Positions 33,488 through 45,123 are shown, counted from the stretch's first letter. The stretch: 64,000 nucleotides of DNA from Mesostigma viride (GCA_009746045.1 RPFO01001472.1:2501-66500), one strand, 5' to 3'. The notes: generated by a model from the sequence alone, not told the origin. Numbers and translations are program-made.

Positions 33488-33499
33488 CCTCCGATACCA
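33488..33499 (-). other. primer-binding site of the Ty3 element
   Basis: On the minus strand, TTGGTATCGGAGG follows the 5' LTR end directly. It is similar to the initiator-Met tRNA complement and nearly the same as the site of Copia element B. Confidence 0.7.
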
Positions 33500-33500
33500 A

Positions 33501-34279
33501 TGTAACGACTAAAAATGATCATCAACATCATCCACAGTCCAATATGAAAGATCTTTTACCTGGGTTGCTTTCCTGAGTCGCAGAACTTCAAGTATCCGAG
33601 CAACGTTGAGATGGAAATTCCACAGCACGTGATTTAGGGAATCACAACCCCTTGTAGACACAAAGACAAGCTCGTGTATAGACGACCTCTGTGGAACTGA
33701 AGGACGTCTATAGCCAAGGGGCTCTTATGGATGGACAACAAAGACAAGCTTTATTATACCATGGTGAATCAAAACCAACGTAGCAACAATGGCGACCCCA
33801 CGTCCTTGATATCGACGTGCTTGTCGAACTTGCTCCAACCTTAGCCTGAAGAGAACCAATCAGAACCATGGAATCCTATACAAGATCTTCGTATCCATCC
33901 TAGTCACACAAAACAGAACAACACCACACACAGCCTGGCAGAATCTTTCCATGAGATCCTAAATCTGTCGTGAGCACTGAAGTCCCAAAGGAGCATTTAA
34001 GACTCAATAGTACCAACTAACAAACTACAACCCCACGTGGATCAGGCCACGACCAATGAGGGCTCCTATCAGTAGTATCAGCCAACAAACTACAACCCTA
34101 CGTGGATCAGGCCACGACCAATGAGGGTTCCTATCAGTTGGCTGACAAAGTATCAGCTCCAAGTACCGTCGTCTTAGAAACCTCATAACTTTCTCAATAC
34201 TGATCCAAAAGTCCTCGAATAAAAGCCAAACATTCACAAAACAAAGGATGTAACAACAAAGTCATTTTTGCTTGTTACA
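33501..34279 (-). repeat. Ty3 5' LTR
   Basis: This is the second LTR of the Ty3 element, nearly identical to 6245-7023. It is followed by the TCCAA duplication at 34280-34284. Confidence 0.95.
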
Positions 34280-34284
34280 TCCAA

Positions 34285-34983
34285 GTGATGAAGACTGGCT
34301 TGGAAACTTGAGCTTGTCATGTTTACATTGTTATTGTGTTACAATATGAGCCTCTTTTCAGTATATGTTTCATATATAATGCGAGGCTTCAGCATCATGG
34401 TTTAGCACCGTGGTGGCAGCCAAGCCTCTAAGGACAATCAATTGGACCTTACCTTGGCCTACGCAAATATTTGCTTCTTGTTTCACTCTTTGGACTGAGC
34501 TAGCTTTACACCTGCTATTTGGCCTGCACCATCGTCCCTGGCTGCCAGTTACATTTTGTGCCCCCCCCCCCTGGCAGGCTGCAGGGTCTAGGATAGCGCG
34601 GGTGTAACGTAGACTTGTTGTGGGCACCCTGGGTGCATTTTCAGGACCAGCCATGACCTGGCCATGCCTTCTTTCTTGGCACATTGAACATGACTTGTCA
34701 GAGTGCTTTTTGGTCACTCGTGTAACGACCCCCCTGCATTCATAAATCGTAAACAATTATAAAATGAGCATATTTCATGGATGTAAAGCATTTCAACTCT
34801 TGAGCATATCATAAAAGTTAATGGTTCCATACCGTACCCATGGATGTGTTGACATGTGTGAGTTATTACAAATGGTATCCATCAAAATGTCCTCATTTGA
34901 GGACATTTTCTTGCAGTAATTAGACATCAAGGTTCTAGATATTTTGCCATTGCACTTGCCCTTGCCCTTGCCCACACTCAATC
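34285..34983. other. host intergenic, no gene seen
   Basis: Only short unconvincing frames, including one of 128 codons on the minus strand with no recognisable domain. Contains a C11 run at about 34561. Confidence 0.6.
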
Positions 34984-35684
34984 CTGCGCACACGCACACG
35001 CACACGCACACGCACACGCACACGCACACGCACACGCACACGCACACGCACACGCACACGCACACGCACACGCACACGCACACGCACACGCACACGCACA
35101 CGCACACGCACACGCACACGCACACGCACACGCACACGCACACGCACACGCACACGCACACGCACACGCACACGCACACGCACACGCACACGCACACGCA
35201 CACGCACACATGCACACGCACACGCACACGCACACGCACACGCACACGCACACGCACACGCACACGCACACGCACACGCACACGCACACGCACACGCACA
35301 CGCACACATGCACACGCACACGCACACGCACACGCACACGCGCACATGCACACGCACACGCACACGCACACGCACACGCACACGCACACGCACACGCACA
35401 CGCACACGCACACGCACACGCACACGCACACGCACACGCACACGCACACGCACACGCACACGCACACGCACACGCACACGCACACGCACACGCACACGCA
35501 CACGCACACGCACACGCACACGCACACGCACACGCACACGCACACGCACACGCACACGCACACGCACACGCACACGCACACGCACACGCACACGCACACG
35601 CACACGCACAAGCACACGCACACGCACACGCACACGCACACGCACAAGCACACGCACACGCACAAGCACAAGCACACGCACACG
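34984..35684. repeat. CACACG hexanucleotide array, about 0.7 kb
   Basis: This is an almost pure CACACG (CGTGTG) array with a few interruptions (CACATG near 35208, 35306 and 35345; CACAAG near the right end). Every frame is open, giving dipeptide repeats that are not genes. Alternating purine-pyrimidine DNA like this can adopt Z-form. Confidence 0.95.
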
Positions 35685-35827
35685 CTAACTAAATTAGTTG
35701 TTTCACAACTGCAATAGAATAGCTGTCGATCTCACTTCATATGTCTTAATGGATCTATGATTCCATGTTGTTGCTTGATATGGCAAGTAACACAACAATC
35801 GAACACTTTTGACACACCCACACACCT

Positions 35828-36090
35828 TGGCACAATTCAGGGTGGCCCTATGTGGTCGCTTGATGTGCCATAATAAGTTAGACTAGTTCACGGCAAATCA
35901 CGGCTCATCAATCACGTACACAACCATGCAGTGACTTTATTGAAAACTTGAACACAATTCAGGTGGCCCCGCCTATATGTGGTCGCTTGATGTGCCATAA
36001 TAAGTTAGACTAGTTCATGGCAAATCACGGCTCATCAATCACACAACCATGCAAAGACTTTATTGAAAACTTGAACACAATTCAGGTGGC
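35828..36090. repeat. tandem duplication, about 125 bp units
   Basis: Two consecutive copies carry CACAATTCAGG, then GTGGTCGCTTGATGTGCC and CAAATCACGGCTCATCAATC, with small indels between them. A third partial start lies at about 36077. Confidence 0.85.
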
Positions 36091-36159
36091 CAGTTGTCGC
36101 AGCTGCTTCCAAGCATCGATGGTAGCGTGCTCTTTCTTAACACGTCGTCTGTAGCCACA

Positions 36160-37850
36160 CCTATTTTTAGGACTGAGTTCAACTCAGTCCTAAATTTAGG
36201 ACTGAGATTTGGGGTTTCGTAGAAAATTTGCCCCGATCGGAAGGTTTGTCAAAAAAATTCCCTCAAAATTTATTCAAATACTACGTGAAAAGATCTTTCT
36301 TGGACATATTTTTGCGATTTTTTTGGATTTGGTATGAGCGGCTAAATGTACGGTCAAAGAACAGGTGGTAAGGGTACTTTTCCACGTGAAACGTGTGTTC
36401 CGGAAATGCACGACCTAGCCATGGCGGCTTGCGCCCATGCATGCAGTTTACGTTTTCCGACGATATAGCTGGCCAAACTCAGGAAATAGTTTTTATATAT
36501 CATAGAGATGATACAAGTCAATTTTCAGCTCGCGGAAATGCGATTTACTAGGTGTCGGCACCGTTCTTGCTGGAAAAAGCTGCGATCAGGCAGGCCGACG
36601 GAATTGATTACTACAACTGCTTTCCGGCGCAAGTCAAAGGGTTTATAGGCTTCTTTCTACTTGTTATCATGCATGGTCATAGAATTGACCTAGTGGCAGT
36701 ATAGATTTGATGATTTCGACCACTCTGTCACTTCATGGTGTGTGTGCCTCAAAGTTCCACTTTTGCGGGCACCGCCTGGGCCAAGGTAACGCCAGCCATG
36801 CAAGGTAAAGCCGGAATATCGTTGTCTCATCATTTCTTGATGTTCTTACATGAGTTTAAGCTTGCGAGGTGTTGCCAGTTTCGAGTCTTGATGCTCTTTC
36901 TTGACCGTTGCCTGCCCCTCTCCAAAACCCCCTTTTTAGATGATGTTGCCAGGCATTTGCCTTGCCCTGGTGTAGTTGTGCAGGTTTTTAGGCGCTTTAT
37001 GGGTTTAAACACCTTCATAGATGTTAGTTGTTCTTTTGCTACGTTCATACTGCATAATTGTGTGGCCATGGGCCTCGTCAAGGGTGCTTTCAAGCTTATA
37101 TGGGTGAGTGAAAGATCTTGGTGGTAAACCACTGTCATCATGTGCCAGCAAGTATGTTGGCCATGCCATGGCAAGGCAAAACAGTTTCATCCATGTCCAT
37201 TCTTGTTAGAGACACTTGAAATATGCTTAACCTGCCCAATACATTGGTGGTTAACACACAAAAAAAACCTTTCGTGGGTAGGTATCCAAACCCATTCCCT
37301 ACGTGCTTGCATAGGCTCTCACACATTATAAGGTATAATATAACTGCAATATGATGATGCAAGCATGTTGTCCTATTATGCTGGAAGGGAAATGAGTTGA
37401 TTGGCATGGTTGGTGGCCACGGTGGTGTGTAGTACGACCGCACTCCCATGCTAGCATTTTGTTACCAAGGCCCAGTCCTATTTATAGGACTGGCAGTGTT
37501 TTGCATGTTTCAGGCAGTGCCAGTGGCCGAATTGAGTCCAGTTTTTTTCCACAGTTCAAGAACTCTAATATCTACACGCCTATGATTTTTAATAGTGAAT
37601 ATGGATTTTATTGGATTTTACACACTCGTGCTTCCACAGAAAATTCCAAAATCGCGAGTAAGGGTTGAGAGTCACGTATAATTTTACATGATTTGGTCAA
37701 CATATGATTTTTTAAGCACATGCCCAAGCATTAGCATGATATTGAGTGCTATGATGCATATCAAATATATGGGGTACCCCCCTACCCTTACCGCCACATG
37801 ATCTCAAAGATGGTATACTCAGTCCTATTTTTAGGACTGAGTTTCTACAG
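36160..37850. mobile_element. diverged repeat related to the element at 9149-10857
   Basis: Bounded by TTTAGGACTGAG inverted motifs (36169-36210 left, 37815-37845 right; an inner CAGTCCTATTTATAGGACTG near 37470). The middle aligns with 9360-10470 in the same order over about 1.1 kb with many substitutions. No transposase was seen. The terminal sequences differ between the two copies, so they may be subfamilies, or each a mosaic. Confidence 0.55.
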
Positions 37851-38214
37851 GGGACGTGTTAAACAATTTTTGATAGTCGTTCCAGCTGCATTCCCGCAAT
37901 TTCTCCTCTGGAACAACCTCGAGAAGGAACCCGCCAGTGATACAATTCTACAGTCGGTTGCCTTGGGAGCGTTGCCCTCGGCGTCTTTCATTGTGACGAT
38001 GACGAGGGCTTTAAAGTGTCTATAGTCAACTAAACCAGCATCCAGCATCCTCTGGGGGAATGCTGGATGCCCGGACGTGTCTTCTGCCATCCCCTCACGA
38101 AGTCTGTAACTCAGCTGTTCTGCGTCTTCAGTTCAGGGTTCTCAGCCGTCAATGGAAGCAGCTAGCAAACTGGAAGCCCACCTGTGTTAGGCGCTGCATG
38201 CTGCGCAGAATAAT

Positions 38215-39295
38215 TTAATCCTATATACTAATTTCGCAATGTAAGGTAATCCCGCACTATCCAAGGCATCGCGGAGTACCCCGCCAATCCAAAACAATTA
38301 TCGGAATCACTAACCACCAATCCCAGCGAGCGAGCGAAGCGAGCGAGCGGCCGCTTCATTCAGCGGCCTGCGCGCAGCGCACAGCGAGCGCAGCGAGCTG
38401 TGCGCTGCGCGCGGCGAGCGAGCGAAGCGAGCGAGCACCGTACTGCGCACCAATCCGCGAGCGAAGCGAGCACCGTACTATTCCATCGGGCAGCGGGCAG
38501 CGTACTGCGCACCAATCTGCGAGCGAAGCGAGCACCGTACTATTCCAACGGGCAGCGGGCAGCGGGCAGCGGGCTGCGGGCAGCGGGCAGCGGGCAGCGA
38601 ACTGCGCACCAATCTGCGAGCGAAGCGAGCACCGTACTATTCCAACGGGCAGCGGGCAGCGGGCAGCGGGCTGCGGGCTGCGGGCAGCGGGCAGCGGGGC
38701 GAAGTACTGCCAAAAAAAGGGACCCTGTTTTGGGCTGGGCGAAGCCAGCGGGCGCAGTGAAGGACCACGTACTGTCTACGCAGTGAGCGGGCAGCGGGCA
38801 GGCCCTGAACCGCCCCAAAGTGCATGCTTTTTTTGGCTGGGCGAAGCCAGCGGGTGACACTAGTCCTATTTACTAATTTCGCAATGTCACAGCATCCCCG
38901 AGCATTCAGGGCATCGCGGAGCATTCACGCCAATCCAAAAGAACCGGAATCACTTACCACCAATCCGCGCAAAGCGCCCAGCGAGCAAGCGAAGCGAGCG
39001 AGCACCGTACTGCACACCAATCCGCGAGCGAAGCGAGCACCGTACTATTCCAGCGGGCAGCGGGCAGCGTACTGCGCACCAATCCGCCAGCGAAGCGAGC
39101 ACCGTCCTATTCCAGCGGGCAGCGGGCAGTGGGCAGCAGGCAGCGGGCAGCGGGCAGCGGGCAGCGGGCTGCGGGCTGCGGGCAGCGGGCAGCGGGCTGC
39201 GGGCTGCGGGCAGCGGGCAGCGGGGCGAAGTACTGCCAAAAAAAGGGACCCTGTTTTGGGCTGGGCGGAGCCAGCGGGTGCCACTAGTAAACGGC
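38215..39295. repeat. GC-rich tandem blocks (GCGAGCGAAGCGAGCG and GGGCAGC)
   Basis: Two successive blocks of about 640 and 430 bp have the same order: ACTAATTTCGCAATGT, a GCGAGCGAAGCGAGC-type part, CACCGTACTATTCCA, a (GGGCAGC/GGGCTGC)n part, then GCCAAAAAAAGGGACCC. It is open on several frames but low-complexity, with no gene. Confidence 0.85.
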
Positions 39296-39299
39296 TAGC

Positions 39300-40763
39300 C
39301 ATGTAACGAAGGCCTTTCCCCGCTTTCCCCTGCTTCTTCCTGCTAAAAAACAGGGGTGGCCCTTAAACCGACTTTGCCTCCCCGCCCCCCCCCCCCCCAC
39401 CCCCCCCAAAACGTGCCAAAACGGTCCCAACAAGAATTTTACCATCCGAAGTCGATGTCGCTGATTCCAAATCCTTGCTCAGAATGACAATCTGCCCAGT
39501 CCTGCGAATGCCAGGAGTTTTGCAATTAAGGTGGCCCTTAGCCGGGTGGATTACCTTACGGTAAAAAGGCCATACAAACTGGGAGATATATGTCTGGTTC
39601 AGAAAGTACTTCTGTAAGCGACTGTAGATCAAATAATTTTCGACAGCTCTTTTCGCAGTTGCATCCGTCATGAAAAACTGCTAGCCGGGCAAATGTACTT
39701 TCAGCTTCTCAAGATTCGGTCACAATTTTTCGGAAGAGCTGGCTGACACCATAAGGGTCACTATAGCCTAACCAGCACTGTACAGTAGTGGAGTGCCCAC
39801 CCCTCCGTCGTCGGCAACCCCCCGGGAGTGTGGGAGCACCCAGAGATTCCACAGTGCCGGGATGTCACCCCTCCTCACGCAGACAGGTAGAACGAACGCG
39901 TCGCGCCAAAACTTTCGCGCCTTTTGTCACTTGTCATGCGAAAGCCGGCAAAGGCTTGTGCAGCCATGCACGTTGTCTTGGCACGATGGCAGAAGAGCGG
40001 GGAGTCAAGCCTGCTGGCCTACAAATTTACAACATCGAAGGCAGCAGGTCCCAATGCACCTCCGGGATCGATGCAGTACACTGCAGCGGTGCAGTATAAT
40101 AAGCCGGATAGATAAGCGGCAAGCACAAGTCCGTCAGACTAATCGGGCAAGCGCCCTCAATCATTGCGGCATCTGAATGCAGGCGGTCGGCGTCCCCAGT
40201 CCATCATTGTCACCGCATTGACCACTCACTCAGGGCCATGCCCGGCCCTATATTATAACTAATCAGACTAATCTGTGACTGATGACTCATTGATAAGCTG
40301 GGTATATCATTCATTTGGGTACCTGCCACTGACCATAAACAAGTCGATGGGCTCGCAAACCTAAAAATTTGCCTTCATTTTGGGTCGCAAACTATAAATT
40401 TCACCCTGTTTTTGGGTCGCAAAGTAGGTTTGTCGCAAAGTGATCTTGACCGTACTCGGGATTCGACTTTGGCGACTGGGAACCGACTGGTGTACTAATA
40501 AAATAATAAATAATTATTTAATTAAAATTAACAATGCGGACGGTGTAATCCTCTTGAATGCCTGACTTCTGAAGCTTCCCTCATCGAGCAAGGCTTCTAA
40601 GTATCGTTGCGTTTTTGTGGTACTTGCTCAGCATAAAATTCGGAACGTGTGGCAAGCACTTTCGACTACCAGGCGACAGCCAAAACTAGCAAGGGCCGGG
40701 CGCTTATCGCTGTCATTTCTTTGTCTCAGTGTCCGTGTGCTCTCTCTTCAAGGGTCGGATTTG
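39300..40763. other. host intergenic with a poly-C run and GTCGCAAA repeats
   Basis: C-rich run at about 39381-39410. GGGTCGCAAA motifs recur at about 40383-40440. A minus-strand frame of 102 codons (39671-39363) ends in a Gly run produced by the poly-C; it has no recognisable domain and I do not call it. Confidence 0.55.
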
Positions 40764-41489
40764 ATGGAGGATGACGCAGCGTTGCTCTGCCCTCTGGTGG
40801 CCCTTGTACAGAGTGGGTCTCAGGACGAGAAGGAGCAGGGGGCAGAGGCCCTCTTTAAGCTCGCGCAAGATTTCACCCCTCTTGACCCCGCTGCGCAGGC
40901 AGTAACGTTCTCTCGCAGAGACAGTTTTGTCACTGCGGGTGCACTGGCCGCCTTGGTCGCCCTGCTCAAGGACGGCTCTGACAAGGCCCAAAAGGACGCT
41001 GCCGGGGCTCTTCGACACCTGGCTTGTGGCGGGGCCAAGGGAGGGACTCTACTGTGTAAGTGCATAACGGAGCAAGGTTGGTTACCGGTGAAGGTCATTG
41101 AGGCGGGGGCGATAGCCCCTTTGGTCTCACTTCTAAGCAGTAAGCTCCATGAAGCCCAGGAGCGGGCAGCGGCAGCTCTGACATCGCTGATGTTGGCTGG
41201 TGACTGTTTGGTGCATGGTCTTGTAAGAAACCAAGTTGTCGAGGCAGGTGCTATACCCTCCTTGGTGACCCTCCTGCAAAGCGGGAATGCTGATGTTAGG
41301 GAGGCAGCAGTACAGGCACTGGACCAGATTTGTTGGGGATGGTATGGCATTGGGTGGCGGATCAGACAGGTTGAAAAGGCGGGAGCGGTGCCCCACCTGA
41401 AAGTTCTTGCCATGAATGGCTCCGAGACAGCCAAGAAATCTCTAAGACACTTCCATACGGCTGTGTTTGACTGTTGCTCCATCCAGTGA
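40764..41489 (+). CDS. armadillo-repeat protein
   Basis: The protein is about 241 residues from ATG 40764 (MEDDAALLCPLVALVQSG); the frame is open further upstream, but that part looks like untranslated sequence. It is made of about five ARM repeats with the usual G-A-[IL]-x-x-L-V-x-L-L signature: residues about 8-35, 59-88, 110-140 (GAIAPLVSLLSS), 157-186 (GAIPSLVTLLQSG) and 205-230 (GAVPHLKVL). ARM repeats form a right-handed superhelix that binds other proteins; the partner cannot be told from sequence. Plant and algal ARM proteins are numerous. Downstream there are TGTAA motifs (about 41959 and 41972), the usual green-algal polyadenylation signal. This is the only ordinary host gene in view; extra upstream exons cannot be excluded. 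Confidence 0.8.
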   Translation: MEDDAALLCPLVALVQSGSQDEKEQGAEALFKLAQDFTPLDPAAQAVTFSRRDSFVTAGALAALVALLKDGSDKAQKDAAGALRHLACGGAKGGTLLCKCITEQGWLPVKVIEAGAIAPLVSLLSSKLHEAQERAAAALTSLMLAGDCLVHGLVRNQVVEAGAIPSLVTLLQSGNADVREAAVQALDQICWGWYGIGWRIRQVEKAGAVPHLKVLAMNGSETAKKSLRHFHTAVFDCCSIQ

Positions 41490-41954
41490 CCATGGACCTT
41501 AGGTCCGGACAGTGGTGGTTTTGCTGGGGGTGGTTAGGTGGGATGAAGTTTGTTGTGCCAGCAGACTCTGCTTGTGCTGGGAGCTGTAGTCTCAGCTGAA
41601 AAAAGGAAGGAAGGAGCGCCAAACAAGCACCGCCAGTGACACCCCATTGGTCCCTGCAAGACTTGGTAGCCAGCAGGACCAGCTGTGCATACCCAATCCT
41701 GGATAGTGTGGGTAGCGAGACTTGCTTGGACACCCGAGGGTGTAGAGGGGACCCAGAGATTTCTACATGGCTGCGTAGTAGCCTTTAGGCACTGTTGTAC
41801 GAGATTTACAGCCAGACAGTGTTGATGCCATGAATGTGACACTGAAAGTAAAACAACCATGGATGTGCCCTCTTTTGCCTTTGCAGGCGAGTGCACGGTT
41901 GACGTATTGTAGTGGGCTTGGCTGGCTTAACTTAATTTTGCCGGGTTCTCCGGT

Positions 41955-41978
41955 GCCCTTTTGTAACCTTTGTGTAAT
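41955..41978 (+). terminator. TGTAA polyadenylation-type signals after the ARM gene
   Basis: Two TGTAA motifs (TTTTGTAACC and TTGTGTAATTG) lie about 480 bp after the stop codon. TGTAA is the known signal in volvocine green algae; use here is inferred. Confidence 0.4.
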
Positions 41979-41979
41979 T

Positions 41980-43010
41980 GTGCTTGCCAGTTGCGATTAG
42001 TCATAGATGTCTCCTTGATAGATGTCTTCAGTCTTCACCCGCTGTAGGAGTTTATTGATAACATGATGTGTTCTAGTTAGGCACTAAGGCGTCTGTCTGT
42101 GCATGATATTTGTCCCTCAGAATTGGGGTTGTAACACCATTATTCAGGAACGTTATGGTTGGGCCGGGCACAGTATTTCTTACAAAGCAACCCACATGGA
42201 TATGCAGTTTTGGGGTTCAGCCGTGGTCAACAAGGTCACCTTTTTCAGTGCAAGCTGAGTGACCAAAGGGTAACACTCTTACCTCACATCCTTCCCTGTG
42301 GGTAGGCGACCATCCCAGGTAGTTCCATGCTCCAACCACGTCAGGCCAGCACTAGGCTAGTTTGTTCTCGAACGGCGCACTTCAAGCACAGCAGTTTCCG
42401 CTCTGGCCATCTCAGTAGATCTGCTCATCAGGCCATTCCTGCCAACGTACAGGGTAGTAGCGACTTTGATGCTACGGACGCGCCGGGGGACGGGACGTTT
42501 CGACTGCCTCAGTGCCTACGCGTTTTCACATGTTCCCCATTTCGTTTTCAATGTTCTTTTCTATTTTCATTCCTTTTTCCTCTCTTATGTTATCTATTTC
42601 TCTTCTATTTTTCTTCCGCTTTCTGTTCATGTTTCTTTTATCTCTTCTCATCATTTTATGCACAGCGGCAACTGGCAGGCACCGGCCCCCGTATACCATA
42701 CAGGGAGTACCCATTTCTGTGCCCATCTATGCTGTGTTCGTTAGTCACATCACGCCCTTGGGAAAACGGGCATAGTTGTCTGCTTGATAGTTACAAGTCT
42801 CACTTCATAGTGTACCATGTCTTTGTCGGGGTGTCATTAATTAATTCATTACGTAATAAATAATTAATTAATTACGTCACGTGATATGTCCATCCCATGT
42901 TCCCCTCCCACTGAGGACTTATGCTCACGTGACGCAGTCACGTGTCTATTAATTAATTAATCACGTCATTAATTAATTAATTAAAAAAACTCGCGCTCCC
43001 GTTGGGGAGT
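41980..43010. other. host intergenic; AT-rich palindromic stretch at 42835-42985
   Basis: The 42327-42863 part has pyrimidine-rich open frames with no domain. At 42835-42985 TTAATTAATTAA blocks and CACGTGA/TCACGTG motifs alternate as inverted repeats just before the GGAT array. Confidence 0.6.
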
Positions 43011-43014
43011 CACG

Positions 43015-44205
43015 GATGGATGGGCGGACGGATGGATGGATGGATGGATGGATGGATGGATGGATGGATGGATGGATGGATGGATGGATGGATGGATGGA
43101 TGGATGGATGGATGGATGGATGGATGGATGGATGGATGGATGGATGGATGGATGGATGGATGGATGGATGGATGGATGGATGGATGGATGGATGGATGGA
43201 TGGATGGATGGATGGATGGATGGATGGATGGATGGATGGATGGATGGATGGATGGATGGATGGATGGATGGATGGATGGATGGATGGATGGATGGATGGA
43301 TGGATGGATGGATGGATGGATGGATGGATGGATGGATGGATGGATGGATGGATGGATGGATGGATGGATGGATGGATGGATGGATGGATGGATGGATGGA
43401 TGGATGGATGGATGGATGGATGGATGGATGGATGGATGGATGGATGGATGGATGGATGGATGGATGGATGGATGGATGGATGGATGGATGGATGGATGGA
43501 TGGATGGATGGATGGATGGATGGATGGATGGATGGATGGATGGATGGATGGATGGATGGATGGATGGATGGATGGATGGATGGATGGATGGATGGATGGA
43601 TGGATGGATGGATGGATGGATGGATGGATGGATGGATGGATGGATGGATGGATGGATGGATGGATGGATGGATGGATGGATGGATGGATGGATGGATGGA
43701 TGGATGGATGGATGGATGGATGGATGGATGGATGGATGGATGGATGGATGGATGGATGGATGGATGGATGGATGGATGGATGGATGGATGGATGGATGGA
43801 TGGATGGATGGATGGATGGATGGATGGATGGATGGATGGATGGATGGATGGATGGATGGATGGATGGATGGATGGATGGATGGATGGATGGATGGATGGA
43901 TGGATGGATGGATGGATGGATGGATGGATGGATGGATGGATGGATGGATGGATGGATGGATGGATGGATGGATGGATGGATGGATGGATGGATGGATGGA
44001 TGGATGGATGGATGGATGGATGGATGGATGGATGGATGGATGGATGGATGGATGGATGGATGGATGGATGGATGGATGGATGGATGGATGGATGGATGGA
44101 TGGATGGATGGATGGATGGATGGATGGATGGATGGATGGATGGATGGATGGATGGATGGATGGATGGATGGATGGATGGATGGATGGATGGATGGATGGA
44201 TGGAT
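43015..44205. repeat. GGAT tetranucleotide microsatellite, about 1.2 kb
   Basis: Roughly 295 uninterrupted GGAT (ATCC on the other strand) units. Because four is not a multiple of three, each frame cycles through the same tetrapeptide and stays open (WMDG on plus, IHPS on minus). These long frames are artefacts. Confidence 0.98.
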
Positions 44206-44365
44206 ATTCTGATCATGCAGGCACTCCGCAAAGGTGAAAACCATTTGCGTTCAGTGCCGGGCCGCGGAAAACGCGGAAAAACGCGATCTGCAAATGAATC
44301 CGACCTGAATCGAACTGGGGACCTCTCGCACCAACTTTCGCTGACTATAGGACGGACGTCCGGTT
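44206..44365 (-). repeat. tRNA-like (SINE-type) repeat, copy 1
   Basis: On the minus strand CCCCAGTTCGATTCAGG resembles a Pol III B box/T-arm and GGCGATGCCATGGTAACCGG an A box/D-arm. Acceptor and anticodon stems do not pair well, so this is not a functional tRNA. It is repeated at 44602-44756. Confidence 0.5.
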
Positions 44366-44601
44366 ACCATGGCATCGCCAACTTACACCTACAGTCATCC
44401 GCAAAAGTTCTCCTGTCCGGGGAGTGATGCAAGCCTGTCGGATTTGGTACTAGATAAATCACTCGAGATCTGTGTGTAGGAGTACTACACACGTGTCTGC
44501 ACGCGAGACTTGTTCAGTCTCGCAACGTGAGACGGGCTGAACACGGCTGAATCCTTCTTTAGAAGGGGGCGTAGCCGGTACTATCGAAATCAGCCAAGCG
44601 T
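44366..44601. other. spacer between the two tRNA-like repeats
   Basis: Nothing coding. A short inverted repeat around GAGACTTGTTCAGTCTC (about 44504-44521) is visible. Confidence 0.5.
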
Positions 44602-44756
44602 ATATTCTGATCAGGCACTCCGCAAAGGTGAAAACCATTTGCGTTCAGTGCCGGGCCGTGGAAAACGCGGAAAAACGCGATCTGCAAATGAATCCGACCT
44701 GAATCGAACTGGGGACCTCTCGCACCAACTTTCGCTGACTATAGGACGGACGTCTC
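44602..44756 (-). repeat. tRNA-like (SINE-type) repeat, copy 2 (truncated)
   Basis: Matches copy 1 from ATTCTGATCA through GGACGGACGTC and stops inside the A-box side. Directly after it is the dispersed 52 bp motif (44765-44816) shared with 5765-5817. Confidence 0.5.
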
Positions 44757-44816
44757 CGGATGGATATCAAAGAGACAACCAGCGCAGGCCAGAAATCGGG
44801 AGAATCCGGACCATGG

Positions 44817-45060
44817 ATATGGATGGATGGATGGATGGATGGATGGATGGATGGATGGATGGATGGATGGATGGATGGATGGATGGATGGATGGATGGAT
44901 GGATGGATGGATGGATGGATGGATGGATGGATGGATGGATGGATGGATGGATGGATGGATCGGGATGGATGGATGGATGGATGGATGGATGGATGGATGG
45001 ATGGATGGATGGATGGATGGATGGATGGATGGATGGATGGATGGATGGATGGATGGATGG
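44817..45060. repeat. second GGAT microsatellite
   Basis: About 60 GGAT units with one interruption (ATCGGGATGG near 44960). Confidence 0.97.
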
Positions 45061-45123
45061 ATTAAATTAAATTAAATTAAATTAAATTAAATTAAAATAA
45101 ATTAAATTAAATTAAATTAAATT
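45061..45123. repeat. TTAAA (AAATT) pentanucleotide array at the junction
   Basis: Twelve or so AAATT units with one variant. It ends exactly where the palindromic viral DNA begins (CTAGCCCGGG at 45124). Confidence 0.95.

Larger units (their letters stand above)
6245..34279 (-). mobile_element. Ty3/Gypsy chromovirus retrotransposon, carrying several nested insertions
   Basis: This LTR retrotransposon is read on the minus strand. It has 779 bp LTRs at both ends starting TGTAAC and ending GTTACA, a 5 bp target duplication (TCCAA), a primer-binding site resembling the initiator-Met tRNA type (TGGTATCGGAGG, 33488-33499) and a polypurine tract (7024-7036). Gene order from 5' (right) to 3' (left): gag, protease, RT, RNase H, integrase with chromodomain, then an extra ORF. 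Insertions at 31775-18369, 14556-11131 and 10857-9149 split it. RT carries one in-frame stop and gag one frameshift. The LTR copies are nearly identical, so insertion is recent on a host time scale, yet later than it came at least three rounds of nesting. Confidence 0.93.

Noticed and set aside
34793-35717. Long frames across the CACACG array
   Set aside because: Dipeptide repeats from a microsatellite on both strands, no start or domain context.
42327-42863. 178-codon frame with Phe/Leu-rich stretch
   Set aside because: Pyrimidine-rich low-complexity DNA; no start context, domain or overlap with a known gene.
44206-44365. Functional tRNA gene
   Set aside because: Only the T-arm and D-arm boxes look right; acceptor and anticodon stems do not pair.
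42973-44427. Frames of over 400 codons on both strands across the GGAT array
   Set aside because: A tetranucleotide repeat is open in all frames; the WMDG and IHPS repeats are artefacts.
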